A DNA stretch of 35,066 nt from Coprobacillus sp. (GTDB taxonomy: Bacteria > Bacillota_I > Bacilli_A > RFN20 > CAG-826). Positions 1 through 7,421 of this stretch are shown here, in pieces. The DNA is taken from the NCBI GenBank assembly GCA_021203745.1, contig JAJQAP010000014.1, forward strand, positions 1 through 35,066. Direction: 5' to 3'. The position numbers and the translations under genes are program-made. How positions within the stretch are numbered: position 1 is the stretch's first letter; every line of letters starts with the position of its first letter. Under the pieces are notes generated by a model, which had not been told where the DNA came from, searched no databases, and was given only the letters and a program-made list of their open reading frames with translations.

Positions 1-1611
1 TATATCCAAGGTGGAAGAGCCGCGGTAAGAAATAGAGCCTCTAATCTTATAATTAGAGACACTGTCATTAATGGAGGAGCCTATGCAAATCTATTAATCA
101 GTTCATCTTGTAATGTTACCCTAGAAAATGTCACCACAAACCAATATGTAACCGAGGGTCAATATGAAGGAGAAACTGGTGTTATGGGCTTTGGTGTTTT
201 AGTGGAACAGCAAGGTGATGGATCTAATATCACCATTATTGGTGATTTAAAGCAATATAACTGGATTAGTGAAGAAGATACCAAATATTTTGATTACTCC
301 TTTGAGCATGATAGTTATACATCACTTAGTGAGGGACTTGCCTCTGTCTTTGAAACTTACAAAAACTATGAATATGAAGATGAAGACCATGTTATGGAAT
401 TAAATACTGGAATTCTTGGTCTAGACGCTGACTTTACTGTTGACTTTACGCAAATAACAGACGGCATTGTCTATCATGAAATTACAATTATTAATGAACT
501 ATGGGCTTCTTTAGCGGGTTATACAGTGGACGCAAGCGCCACTAGTGAGAACTACATCTTTACTGACTTTGAATTTAATCCATCTAACATCCTTGATTAT
601 GGAGTGGTGGAACCATACTTCCATTGGAATCTAGAATCAGATGAAAATGAAAGAGGTACCACATTTGTCTATAACGCTGATACAAAATTGGTGACAATCA
701 CTATTGCTGTGGGTGATAGTGAGGGTTATACCTGGATCCCTGCAATAACAATTACAAAGTATGGCATACCTCTAGATTACACACTGACAATGGATGAGAC
801 TAAGGATGTTAAAGAGGGTTATACATTTACTAGTGAGGATGAAGGTGATCACTATATAGTGGCTGAATACGATGATGAATATAACTATAAACATAACGGA
901 CTTGATGAAGCAGATGTAGAGTCATATACACTGTCTTACTCCGAAACACTGCATATCTCTGTTATCGTTGAAGTGGAGACTACAAAGCACGCTGAATTTG
1001 AATTCACCTCTAATGATGGACTAACAACATACGATACTAAGGTAATTGATATAGGGTTTGATCATTATGTGACCATTGATAACGATAGTGGTAAATATAA
1101 TAATAATAATGCAGTAGTAGAATATAATCCAACAGATGATAATGGTGATCCATTAACCGATGAGAATGGTGAAGTAGTAACACTATACGCACCAAAAGAA
1201 TACTCAGATACAAGTGGTACAGTACAACGTCTTTTAGGTAACCTCTATTGGTACTATCCTGTTTTAACAACAATTACTGTCTATGATTGGGAAGGCGGCG
1301 TTAGTGATGGAGCACCTCTCACATATGATAGAAATAACACTACAAAATCTGGACTATTCAGTTTTGGTGATGAAACTCCATTCGATGTTTTAACTCCATC
1401 TAGTAACTATTGGAGTGGTCCTTATGATGTTGAAACAACTTGCACATTTACCACAAATAATAGTGTTCTCTGTATTCAAAGTTATGTAAGAAACTATAAA
1501 AACTCTTATTCTGCACAAGAATTTATTGGTGAGTTTACTTACACTGATGAAGCGGGACAAATCTTCCATTATGGAATCGATTATTATCGAGCGGCTCATA
1601 CACCCTCATAA
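1..1611 (+). CDS. Partial large surface/secreted protein with parallel beta-helix-like repeats (5' end outside window)
   Basis: The frame of the 184..1611 ORF is open back to base 1 (YIQGGRAAVRNRASNLIIRDTVINGGAYANLLISSSCNVTLENVTT...), so ATG184 is probably internal. Short NLxIxxxxxxG-type repeats resemble a right-handed beta helix. Stop TAA at 1609-1611. Confidence 0.7.
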   Translation, partial: YIQGGRAAVRNRASNLIIRDTVINGGAYANLLISSSCNVTLENVTTNQYVTEGQYEGETGVMGFGVLVEQQGDGSNITIIGDLKQYNWISEEDTKYFDYSFEHDSYTSLSEGLASVFETYKNYEYEDEDHVMELNTGILGLDADFTVDFTQITDGIVYHEITIINELWASLAGYTVDASATSENYIFTDFEFNPSNILDYGVVEPYFHWNLESDENERGTTFVYNADTKLVTITIAVGDSEGYTWIPAITITKYGIPLDYTLTMDETKDVKEGYTFTSEDEGDHYIVAEYDDEYNYKHNGLDEADVESYTLSYSETLHISVIVEVETTKHAEFEFTSNDGLTTYDTKVIDIGFDHYVTIDNDSGKYNNNNAVVEYNPTDDNGDPLTDENGEVVTLYAPKEYSDTSGTVQRLLGNLYWYYPVLTTITVYDWEGGVSDGAPLTYDRNNTTKSGLFSFGDETPFDVLTPSSNYWSGPYDVETTCTFTTNNSVLCIQSYVRNYKNSYSAQEFIGEFTYTDEAGQIFHYGIDYYRAAHTPS

Positions 1612-1624
1612 ATAATACACTTAT

Positions 1625-1662
1625 AATAAAAACCCCGCAGTTTTATGCGAGGTCTTTTTATT
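1625..1662. terminator. Probable bidirectional intrinsic terminator between convergent genes
   Basis: AACCCCGCAgttttaTGCGAGGTCTTTTTA hairpin with T-run between convergent ORFs ending at 1611 and 1673. Confidence 0.6.
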
Positions 1663-1672
1663 TAACTAGTTT

Positions 1673-2110
1673 TTACTTATCTTCAGGAAAAATTCCTAAA
1701 CCAAGTTCTCTAAATTTACTCACTAATGCACTTCTTGTAATGATACCGATAAACATCTTTCGATCATCCACAACAGGAACATAGTTTTGCGTGGAGATTA
1801 ACTCTAAGGAATCTCTTTCTGTGGTTTCCATTGCCACAGATTTAATTTGTCTTCTTGGAGGGACAATAGAGATAGGTTTATCCTCGATATTCTTCATATC
1901 GAAGAAATTATCTTTCAGATAATAGAGTATATCCCCTTCACTAATCGAATATAGGTATATCCCTTCTTCATTTAAAACAGGAATCATACTATATTTTTTC
2001 TCTTCCATCTTTGCCATTACTTCTTTAACACTTTCAGTGTTAGTGATATAGCAAACATCTTTTTTTGGAAGGAGAAGTGATAAAAGATTTATCTGAGGTT
2101 CTTTAGGCAT
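1673..2110 (-). CDS. CBS-domain-pair protein
   Basis: 145 aa. Two CBS-like repeats (VCYITNTESVKEVMAKMEEKKYSMIPVLNEEGIYLYSISEGDILYYL... and QNYVPVVDDRKMFIGIITRSALVSKF). Start overlaps the deoD stop by 8 nt. Confidence 0.75.
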   Translation of the reverse strand: MPKEPQINLLSLLLPKKDVCYITNTESVKEVMAKMEEKKYSMIPVLNEEGIYLYSISEGDILYYLKDNFFDMKNIEDKPISIVPPRRQIKSVAMETTERDSLELISTQNYVPVVDDRKMFIGIITRSALVSKFRELGLGIFPEDK

Positions 2111-2819
2111 ATTGTTCCGCTACCTCAAGGGCTGCTTCTATCATTTTACCGAGACCTAATTGCCTTTCTTCAGGAGTGGCTTTTTTCACTTCCTTTGTAA
2201 AATGATCTGTGACTGTAAGTAGAGTTAACGCTCTTTTCTTTAATGTAATAGCGTTTAGATATAAGGCATAGGATTCCATCTCTACCCCTAAAACATTTAA
2301 ATCTTTCCATTTCTTATAGTAGTTAGGATCGGGGTCATAGAAGACATCTGCACTTAAAACACTTCCTGCGTGATATCTTAGACCTCGTTTGTCTAAAACG
2401 TCTGAAGCCGCTTTCGCAAGTTCAAAATCGGCACCAACACTGATTTGAGGAACACCATATTGATAACCCCAATTTGAATCCGTACATGCTGTCGAGGCAA
2501 GTAATACATCAAAGAGATCAATATCATCTTGATAGGCTCCACATGTTCCTACTCTAATGATAGTTTCTACCCCAAAGAAGGAATATAGTTCATGAGAATA
2601 AATACCAATTGATGGCATTCCCATCCCAGAACCCATCACACTAATTCGCTTTCCATTTTTTGTATAGCCCGTATATCCATACATTCCTCTTACTTGGTTC
2701 ACAAGTTTAGCGTCTTTTAAATAAGTCTCAGCAATCCACTTCGCTCTTAAAGGATCGCCAGGCATAATTACAACCTTTGCGAATGCATCATCTGGGGCGT
2801 CTATGTGAGGAGTTGTCAT
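2103..2819 (-). CDS. deoD: Purine-nucleoside phosphorylase (DeoD type)
   Basis: MTTPHIDAPDDAFAKVVIMPGDPLRAKWIAETYL...RGMYGYTGYTKNGKRISVMGSGMGMPSIGIYSHELY...GVEMESYALY. Upstream SD (ggaggt on minus strand). Confidence 0.93.
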   Translation of the reverse strand: MTTPHIDAPDDAFAKVVIMPGDPLRAKWIAETYLKDAKLVNQVRGMYGYTGYTKNGKRISVMGSGMGMPSIGIYSHELYSFFGVETIIRVGTCGAYQDDIDLFDVLLASTACTDSNWGYQYGVPQISVGADFELAKAASDVLDKRGLRYHAGSVLSADVFYDPDPNYYKKWKDLNVLGVEMESYALYLNAITLKKRALTLLTVTDHFTKEVKKATPEERQLGLGKMIEAALEVAEQYA

Positions 2820-2879
2820 ATTAATGTACCTCCAATATCTTAAGTTATTATATTTTAAATACTCTCTTTTTTCAATATG

Positions 2880-2897
2880 TGCTTATATATATAAGCA
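2880..2897. promoter_or_regulatory. 18-nt perfect palindrome TGCTTATATATATAAGCA in the deoD/cdaA divergent intergenic region
   Basis: The sequence is its own reverse complement over 18 nt and lies upstream of deoD (minus strand). Confidence 0.4.
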
Positions 2898-2983
2898 TAA
2901 TTTATAAAACCCTCTGCATTTTGAATTAAACAATAAAATATTGCACGTATTTTAATAAAATGACCCATTTTTAATAAAGATTA

Positions 2984-3013
2984 TTGAAGATTTATGTCCT
3001 TTTTTGCTATCAT
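2984..3013 (+). promoter_or_regulatory. Predicted promoter of cdaA (leaderless)
   Basis: TTGAAG (2984-2989), 18-nt spacer, TATCAT (3008-3013), then 6 nt, then ATG at 3020. Confidence 0.5.
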
Positions 3014-3019
3014 AAAAGT

Positions 3020-3823
3020 ATGAATTTTGCATTAAATTATCTTTGGGAAGATTCTATGACCGCATTCATTATCTCAATAGTGGTCGTTTTACTCGTTTTT
3101 GCTTTTGTTTACCTTTGTTTATACAGGGTTTGTCGTAAAACATCCGCTTTTATTACAACGAGTATTGCCCTTGTTTTGGCTCTTGCCACCTTAATTTTTG
3201 AATTATTCTATGCATTTATTGCCGTTGTCGCTGTTTTTGCGGTCTTTCTTATTGCGATTGTCTTTGCAAATATCGGCGATGTTAGATCTTTCCTTGGTAA
3301 TCCCTTTAAGAAAACAGGAACTAAACAAAGAGCGACAATTGATCGTATCTACGATAAAAATGAAGTGTTTTCTGAAGTAAATGCTGCGGTGCAGCAGATG
3401 TCTAGATCTAAAATTGGAGCGATTATTACCTTTGAAAGAAACGTCGTCTTATCAGAAAGTACAGAAAAGGGTGTTGCAGTCAACGCTCCTGTAAGTACAG
3501 AACTACTCTTAACTATCTTCTATCCTGGAACTAGACTTCATGATGGGGCGGTTATCATCCACGGAGATGAGATTCTTGCGGCCTCTTGTTTTTACACCCC
3601 AAGCACAAAATCGCTTTCTGAAAAGTATGGTTCTCGTCATAGAGCGGCTTTAGGGATTAGTGAAATCTCTGATTCTGTCACTGTAGTGGTCTCAGAAGAG
3701 ACAGGACGTATTTCTATTGCGTATAACGGAATGCTTGATACAGTGTCTCCCGATAAATTCTTAAATGTCTTCACTAACTACATGAATGATGGTGAAGAGA
3801 AACGTAAAAAGAAAGCTAATTAG
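3020..3823 (+). CDS. cdaA: Diadenylate cyclase, CdaA-like (c-di-AMP synthase)
   Basis: N-terminal TM segments followed by a DAC domain with intact HDGAVII and SRHRAALGISEISDSVTVVVSEETG motifs. The track start at TTG2984 coincides with a -35 box; ATG3020 (or 3056) is preferred. Confidence 0.9.
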   Translation: MNFALNYLWEDSMTAFIISIVVVLLVFAFVYLCLYRVCRKTSAFITTSIALVLALATLIFELFYAFIAVVAVFAVFLIAIVFANIGDVRSFLGNPFKKTGTKQRATIDRIYDKNEVFSEVNAAVQQMSRSKIGAIITFERNVVLSESTEKGVAVNAPVSTELLLTIFYPGTRLHDGAVIIHGDEILAASCFYTPSTKSLSEKYGSRHRAALGISEISDSVTVVVSEETGRISIAYNGMLDTVSPDKFLNVFTNYMNDGEEKRKKKAN

Positions 3824-3835
3824 TTAAATATAAAA

Positions 3836-3860
3836 AGAAGCACCTACATGGTGCTTTTCT
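3836..3860. terminator. Bidirectional intrinsic terminator
   Basis: AAGCACCtacatGGTGCTT flanked by A-run and T-run between convergent genes. Confidence 0.75.
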
Positions 3861-4283
3861 TTATTTCTTTACTGGTTCAATTTTAATATATTCAATTCCT
3901 ATTTCAGCGAACCCTTCTTTAAATATCTCGTCATTGACACTTTCATGAGTGTCTACAATTGAGATTAACTTATCGTATATCTTTATACCCCCATAATGGT
4001 ATAAACATACATCACTGATTCGATAGTATAGATTAATGGTGTTTCCATTATCGAGTTTATAGGTTCTTACTTGGTCAGTGGTGGGATACCACGCCTTGCG
4101 ATGGTAGACAAGAGGGGCAAAGTAGTACCATCCAGGTTCTAAGAGTTTATAAAACTCATTATACTTTTCCATGATGTATACTCTTCCTTTTCTGACGTGG
4201 TATATGCCTGAAGCAAAGACAACCGCCACAGCAACAATAACCACACCAATCGTCACAAGTAAAGCAATTAATATAACACTCAT
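3861..4283 (-). CDS. Short membrane-anchored SPFH/band-7-like N-terminal domain protein
   Basis: N-terminal TM followed by HVRKGRVYIMEKYNEFYKLLEPGWYYFAPLVYHRKAWYPTTDQVRTYKLDNGNTINLYYRISD, resembling the start of a stomatin-like SPFH domain. Only 140 aa. Confidence 0.5.
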   Translation of the reverse strand: MSVILIALLVTIGVVIVAVAVVFASGIYHVRKGRVYIMEKYNEFYKLLEPGWYYFAPLVYHRKAWYPTTDQVRTYKLDNGNTINLYYRISDVCLYHYGGIKIYDKLISIVDTHESVNDEIFKEGFAEIGIEYIKIEPVKK

Positions 4284-4337
4284 AACTCTATATTAAAACA
4301 TTTACTCTAATTTTAAAAAAGATATTAAAATATAGGT

Positions 4338-4943
4338 ATGGATTCAAAATACATTTATGACTTTGTAGTGAAAGTGCAGGCAATCTCAAAGATTGGACTT
4401 GTCCATTCTAAAGATCCCTATGCTTTATCTAATTACCAAGAGTTAAGTGATTTATCTACGCACTTTTTAGAGGACTTCCAAGAAGTCAAATTTGATCGTA
4501 ATAACTATTTTGAAAGAAATGTCTACCCCACTCCTAATGTTAGTGTGCGTACGATTATCTTTAACGAAGATAGAACTAAAGTATTAATGGTAAGAGAGGC
4601 TAACACTCATACCTATTCTTTACCTGGAGGTTGGTCAGACTTATATAATAGTCCAAGTGAAACCGCGAAAGAGGAGTGTATGCAAGAAGCGGGAGCGAGT
4701 ATTGAAATAGTAAGACTTGTCGGTGTATGCTCTCGTACCCCATTTAAGCAACCGACCTCAGTTCCTGAATACGTAGTGCTATTTGAGGCAAAACTTGTCG
4801 GAGATTTAAAAGAACATGAGTATGAAACAGATGACGTCAGTTGGTTTGATATAAATAATCTTCCTGAATCCCATAAAGTAACTAATGAAGAAATAAATCG
4901 TTTTGTGAGTGCCGCCTTTAACGGGGAAACAATTTACGATTAA
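4338..4943 (+). CDS. NUDIX hydrolase with N-terminal extension
   Basis: Nudix box-like GGWSDLYNSPSETAKEECMQEAGA in a typical context (VRTIIFNEDRTKVLMVREANTHTYSLPGGW). Confidence 0.88.
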   Translation: MDSKYIYDFVVKVQAISKIGLVHSKDPYALSNYQELSDLSTHFLEDFQEVKFDRNNYFERNVYPTPNVSVRTIIFNEDRTKVLMVREANTHTYSLPGGWSDLYNSPSETAKEECMQEAGASIEIVRLVGVCSRTPFKQPTSVPEYVVLFEAKLVGDLKEHEYETDDVSWFDINNLPESHKVTNEEINRFVSAAFNGETIYD

Positions 4944-5001
4944 TAAATAATTTATGATTTATTAACTTTTTTATAACCGCATTATTTGGTATATTATTTT
5001 T

Positions 5002-5460
5002 ATGCATGTAAATCGAAGGCTAAGAGCGTTAAAAATATATTCATCACTTGTGGATTTAGTCTTCTGTTTAGTGCTTGCTGCTTTGGTAATCGTCCCTACT
5101 AGCATTAGTTTCTCTCGATTACAAGAAGTCAGTGGAGGGGATATTACAATCCTTGTCTTATCTATCCTTATGGGTTTTGTTTTATCTTTCCTCTATCTCT
5201 TTATCCCTTCCATGTTTATGAAGGGTTACACCATTGGGATGCGCATCTTTCATCTTCAGTTTGTGGATAAAGATGGTAAACCCATATCATTAACAAAGAT
5301 GTTAATTAGATCCTTTGTTGTCTCTCTTGTTTCTTACCTAACTCTAGGGATAGCGATTATTATTAACCTTGTGTTAATAATTAAAAGAGAAGATGTCAAT
5401 GACTTCTATGATATCTATGTTAATGACAATCTCAAACTCGTGGAGGCAGAAGTAGAGTGA
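5002..5460 (+). CDS. RDD family membrane protein
   Basis: MHVNRRLRALKIYSSLVDLVFCLVL...MKGYTIGMRIFHLQFVDKDGKPISLTKMLIRSFVVSLVSYLTLG, typical of the RDD family. Confidence 0.75.
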   Translation: MHVNRRLRALKIYSSLVDLVFCLVLAALVIVPTSISFSRLQEVSGGDITILVLSILMGFVLSFLYLFIPSMFMKGYTIGMRIFHLQFVDKDGKPISLTKMLIRSFVVSLVSYLTLGIAIIINLVLIIKREDVNDFYDIYVNDNLKLVEAEVE

Positions 5461-6077
5461 GCGCCGCACAAATCCTTTATGTTGTGTTTGGTTCTATTGC
5501 GGTTTTAGCAATTATCTTTCTGTGTGTTTTCTTTCCAGTTCGAAGGGTGGTACTAAGAAATCATTACCATTACTTTGATTACCGGATAATCCACAAAATT
5601 GCTGTAGTCTATGACTACTACCTCATTAATAACTTCTCCTTTATCGCTTCTACTGGAGAAAAAAAGAATATTGACCATATCTTATTTGCGAATAAGTATA
5701 TATACTTAATAAACGACGAATGTTATAAAGGGGATATAGAGGGAACCCCAAAAGATCTCTCTTTAGTGGAGTATACAAAAGATGGAAGACACTACATCGA
5801 TAATCCCTATATGTCGATAAACTCCACGATGAAAGAAGCCTCAAAAATGACAGGACTTGACGAATCGTTACTCATTGGAGTGGTCATCGTCAACGACGAA
5901 TGTAAAGTGGGAGTAACCTCTGATAGTAAAACAATCTACCTCATTCAAAGAAGAAAGTTTAAAAAACTCATCAAGGCCATTGAATCAAGAGACGTTGGCC
6001 TCTTAAATCCAGATGAACTCGCTAGTGCGGTTAAAACACTAGATAACATAAATCTCAGGAAAGGAGATAAGAAATAA
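5457..6077 (+). CDS. Membrane-anchored NERD-like domain protein (putative catalytic position altered)
   Basis: N-terminal TM, then DHILFANKYIYLINDECYKGDIEG, similar to the NERD core. GTG start overlaps the upstream stop. Confidence 0.5.
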   Translation: MSAAQILYVVFGSIAVLAIIFLCVFFPVRRVVLRNHYHYFDYRIIHKIAVVYDYYLINNFSFIASTGEKKNIDHILFANKYIYLINDECYKGDIEGTPKDLSLVEYTKDGRHYIDNPYMSINSTMKEASKMTGLDESLLIGVVIVNDECKVGVTSDSKTIYLIQRRKFKKLIKAIESRDVGLLNPDELASAVKTLDNINLRKGDKK

Positions 6078-7267
6078 TGCCAGATTATGATAATCCTAAT
6101 GTTGTGGATAATGATTCTTCACCCACGAAAAGAAATATCTGGGTGAATGGTTTTTCTATCTATAAGAGCCAATGGTTAATTAACTGGATACTCTCCTTTG
6201 TAATCATTGCGGTAATATGTGCCCTTTTGTGTCTTGGACTCATTAATTATGGCGGCTATACAATTTTATCCATTGTGGTTATTTTTGTCCCCATTCTTAT
6301 TCTGCCTGTCGTTTTCTCTTGCTTTGCAAATAACTACATGATGTATAAAAATGGGTCTAACCTTACAATGAGAAGTTTCTTCTCTCTCTTTGGTGGATAC
6401 TATACAAGACGATATCGTCAAACTTTCCATTTCTGGAAATCCCTTTTATGGGGACTCCTCGCTTACTTTATCGCCTATATGGTTTTCTACTTTATTGCGA
6501 TACTCGTCTGTCAATCTATCGATGCTTCTTTATATAGTGAAATGAATTCAATTATTAACGAATATGTCTATGAAGGATTACCTACAGAGTACCTCTCTCT
6601 TAATGATTGGTTAATTGAAACGGGTACCTATAACATGTACCTTATATATTCCGTTATTGGAACGGTTCCTGTAATTCTAGCTTTTAATATGACATTCCTT
6701 TATAACATTTCTAAACACAGTGTTTCTGTTTACTATCGTGTGGATCATCCTCAAAATAACCCCGCGACAATCTCAGAAATCTTTAAAATCACCCTTCGTA
6801 TGAATGGAGCGAAGTATCGAGGAGACCTTTGGTCATTTATCGGTCCAGAGTTAGGGATATTCCTCGTTGGTTTCTGTGTGGTCTTTATTCCCCTTGTCTG
6901 TATTAACCCATCTATTGATACCTACCAACTCTATATGGTTTATGGTTTACTTGCTGGTTATGGACTTCTATTCTTCTTTATGCCATTCTTTATGCCTCTT
7001 ACCATGGCGATGAATGAGAAGTGGTCAGACGGCTATCAAAACGCGACCTTACAGTATAACCAGCAGATGTATCAAAGACTCAACGCTCAAGCAATGTATA
7101 CAGAAGCTCAACGTCGAGCGATGGAAGAAGAGATGAGAAAGAATGGTCAAGATCCATATAACACAGTGAATAATGATGACCAAAATAACCAAAATAATAA
7201 TAACGATAATCAAAATAATGGCAATGGAGGATACTACGGAGGAGACGATTCTAACCCCTGGGCATAA
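6077..7267 (+). CDS. Multi-pass membrane protein with Asn/Gln-rich C-terminal tail
   Basis: Several hydrophobic segments; C-terminus DDQNNQNNNNDNQNNGNGGYYGGDDSNPWA. SD aggaaaggag upstream. Confidence 0.75.
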   Translation: MPDYDNPNVVDNDSSPTKRNIWVNGFSIYKSQWLINWILSFVIIAVICALLCLGLINYGGYTILSIVVIFVPILILPVVFSCFANNYMMYKNGSNLTMRSFFSLFGGYYTRRYRQTFHFWKSLLWGLLAYFIAYMVFYFIAILVCQSIDASLYSEMNSIINEYVYEGLPTEYLSLNDWLIETGTYNMYLIYSVIGTVPVILAFNMTFLYNISKHSVSVYYRVDHPQNNPATISEIFKITLRMNGAKYRGDLWSFIGPELGIFLVGFCVVFIPLVCINPSIDTYQLYMVYGLLAGYGLLFFFMPFFMPLTMAMNEKWSDGYQNATLQYNQQMYQRLNAQAMYTEAQRRAMEEEMRKNGQDPYNTVNNDDQNNQNNNNDNQNNGNGGYYGGDDSNPWA

Positions 7268-7287
7268 AAAAAGAGAGATTTCTCTCT
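7265..7287 (-). terminator. Intrinsic terminator of tRNA-Gly (minus strand)
   Basis: On the minus strand: AGAGAGAAATCTCTCT followed by TTTTTTT, directly after the tRNA CCA. Confidence 0.65.
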
Positions 7288-7360
7288 GGAGCAGGCGACG
7301 GGAATCGGACCCGCGTATCTACCTTGGCAAGGTAGTGTTCTACCATTGAACTACGCCTGC
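7287..7360 (-). tRNA. tRNA-Gly(GCC)
   Basis: Reverse complement GCAGGCGTAGTTCAATGGTAGAACACTACCTTGCCAAGGTAGATACGCGGGTCCGATTCCCGTCGCCTGCTCCA. Cloverleaf with GCC anticodon and encoded CCA. Confidence 0.95.
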
Positions 7361-7373
7361 AAAACTGGTATTT

Positions 7374-7402
7374 ATTATAAGAAAAAGGAGACGTTATTGC
7401 AA
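7374..7402 (-). promoter_or_regulatory. Promoter of tRNA-Gly
   Basis: Minus strand TTGCAA-17 nt-TATAAT, about 13 nt upstream of the tRNA 5' end. Confidence 0.65.
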
Positions 7403-7421
7403 TATATAATTTTATAGGCCT

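Noticed and set aside
1080-1110. AATAATAAT-like short tandem tract
   Set aside because: Only a few units within coding sequence (Asn-rich stretch). Too short to argue for phase variation.
1037-1599. Minus-strand ORFs 1037..1273 and 1390..1599
   Set aside because: Antisense shadows of the beta-helix protein ORF. The Y/H-rich product of the first derives from AAT/ATA repeats on the plus strand.
3198-3380. Short plus ORF in an alternative frame inside cdaA
   Set aside because: Fully internal to cdaA and out of frame, Leu/Ser-rich. No start signal.
7160-7262. Asn-rich codon tract at the end of the 6077 gene considered as a phase-variable repeat
   Set aside because: Irregular mix of AAT/AAC/CAA/GAT codons, not a uniform repeat. 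Reported only as a protein-level low-complexity tail.
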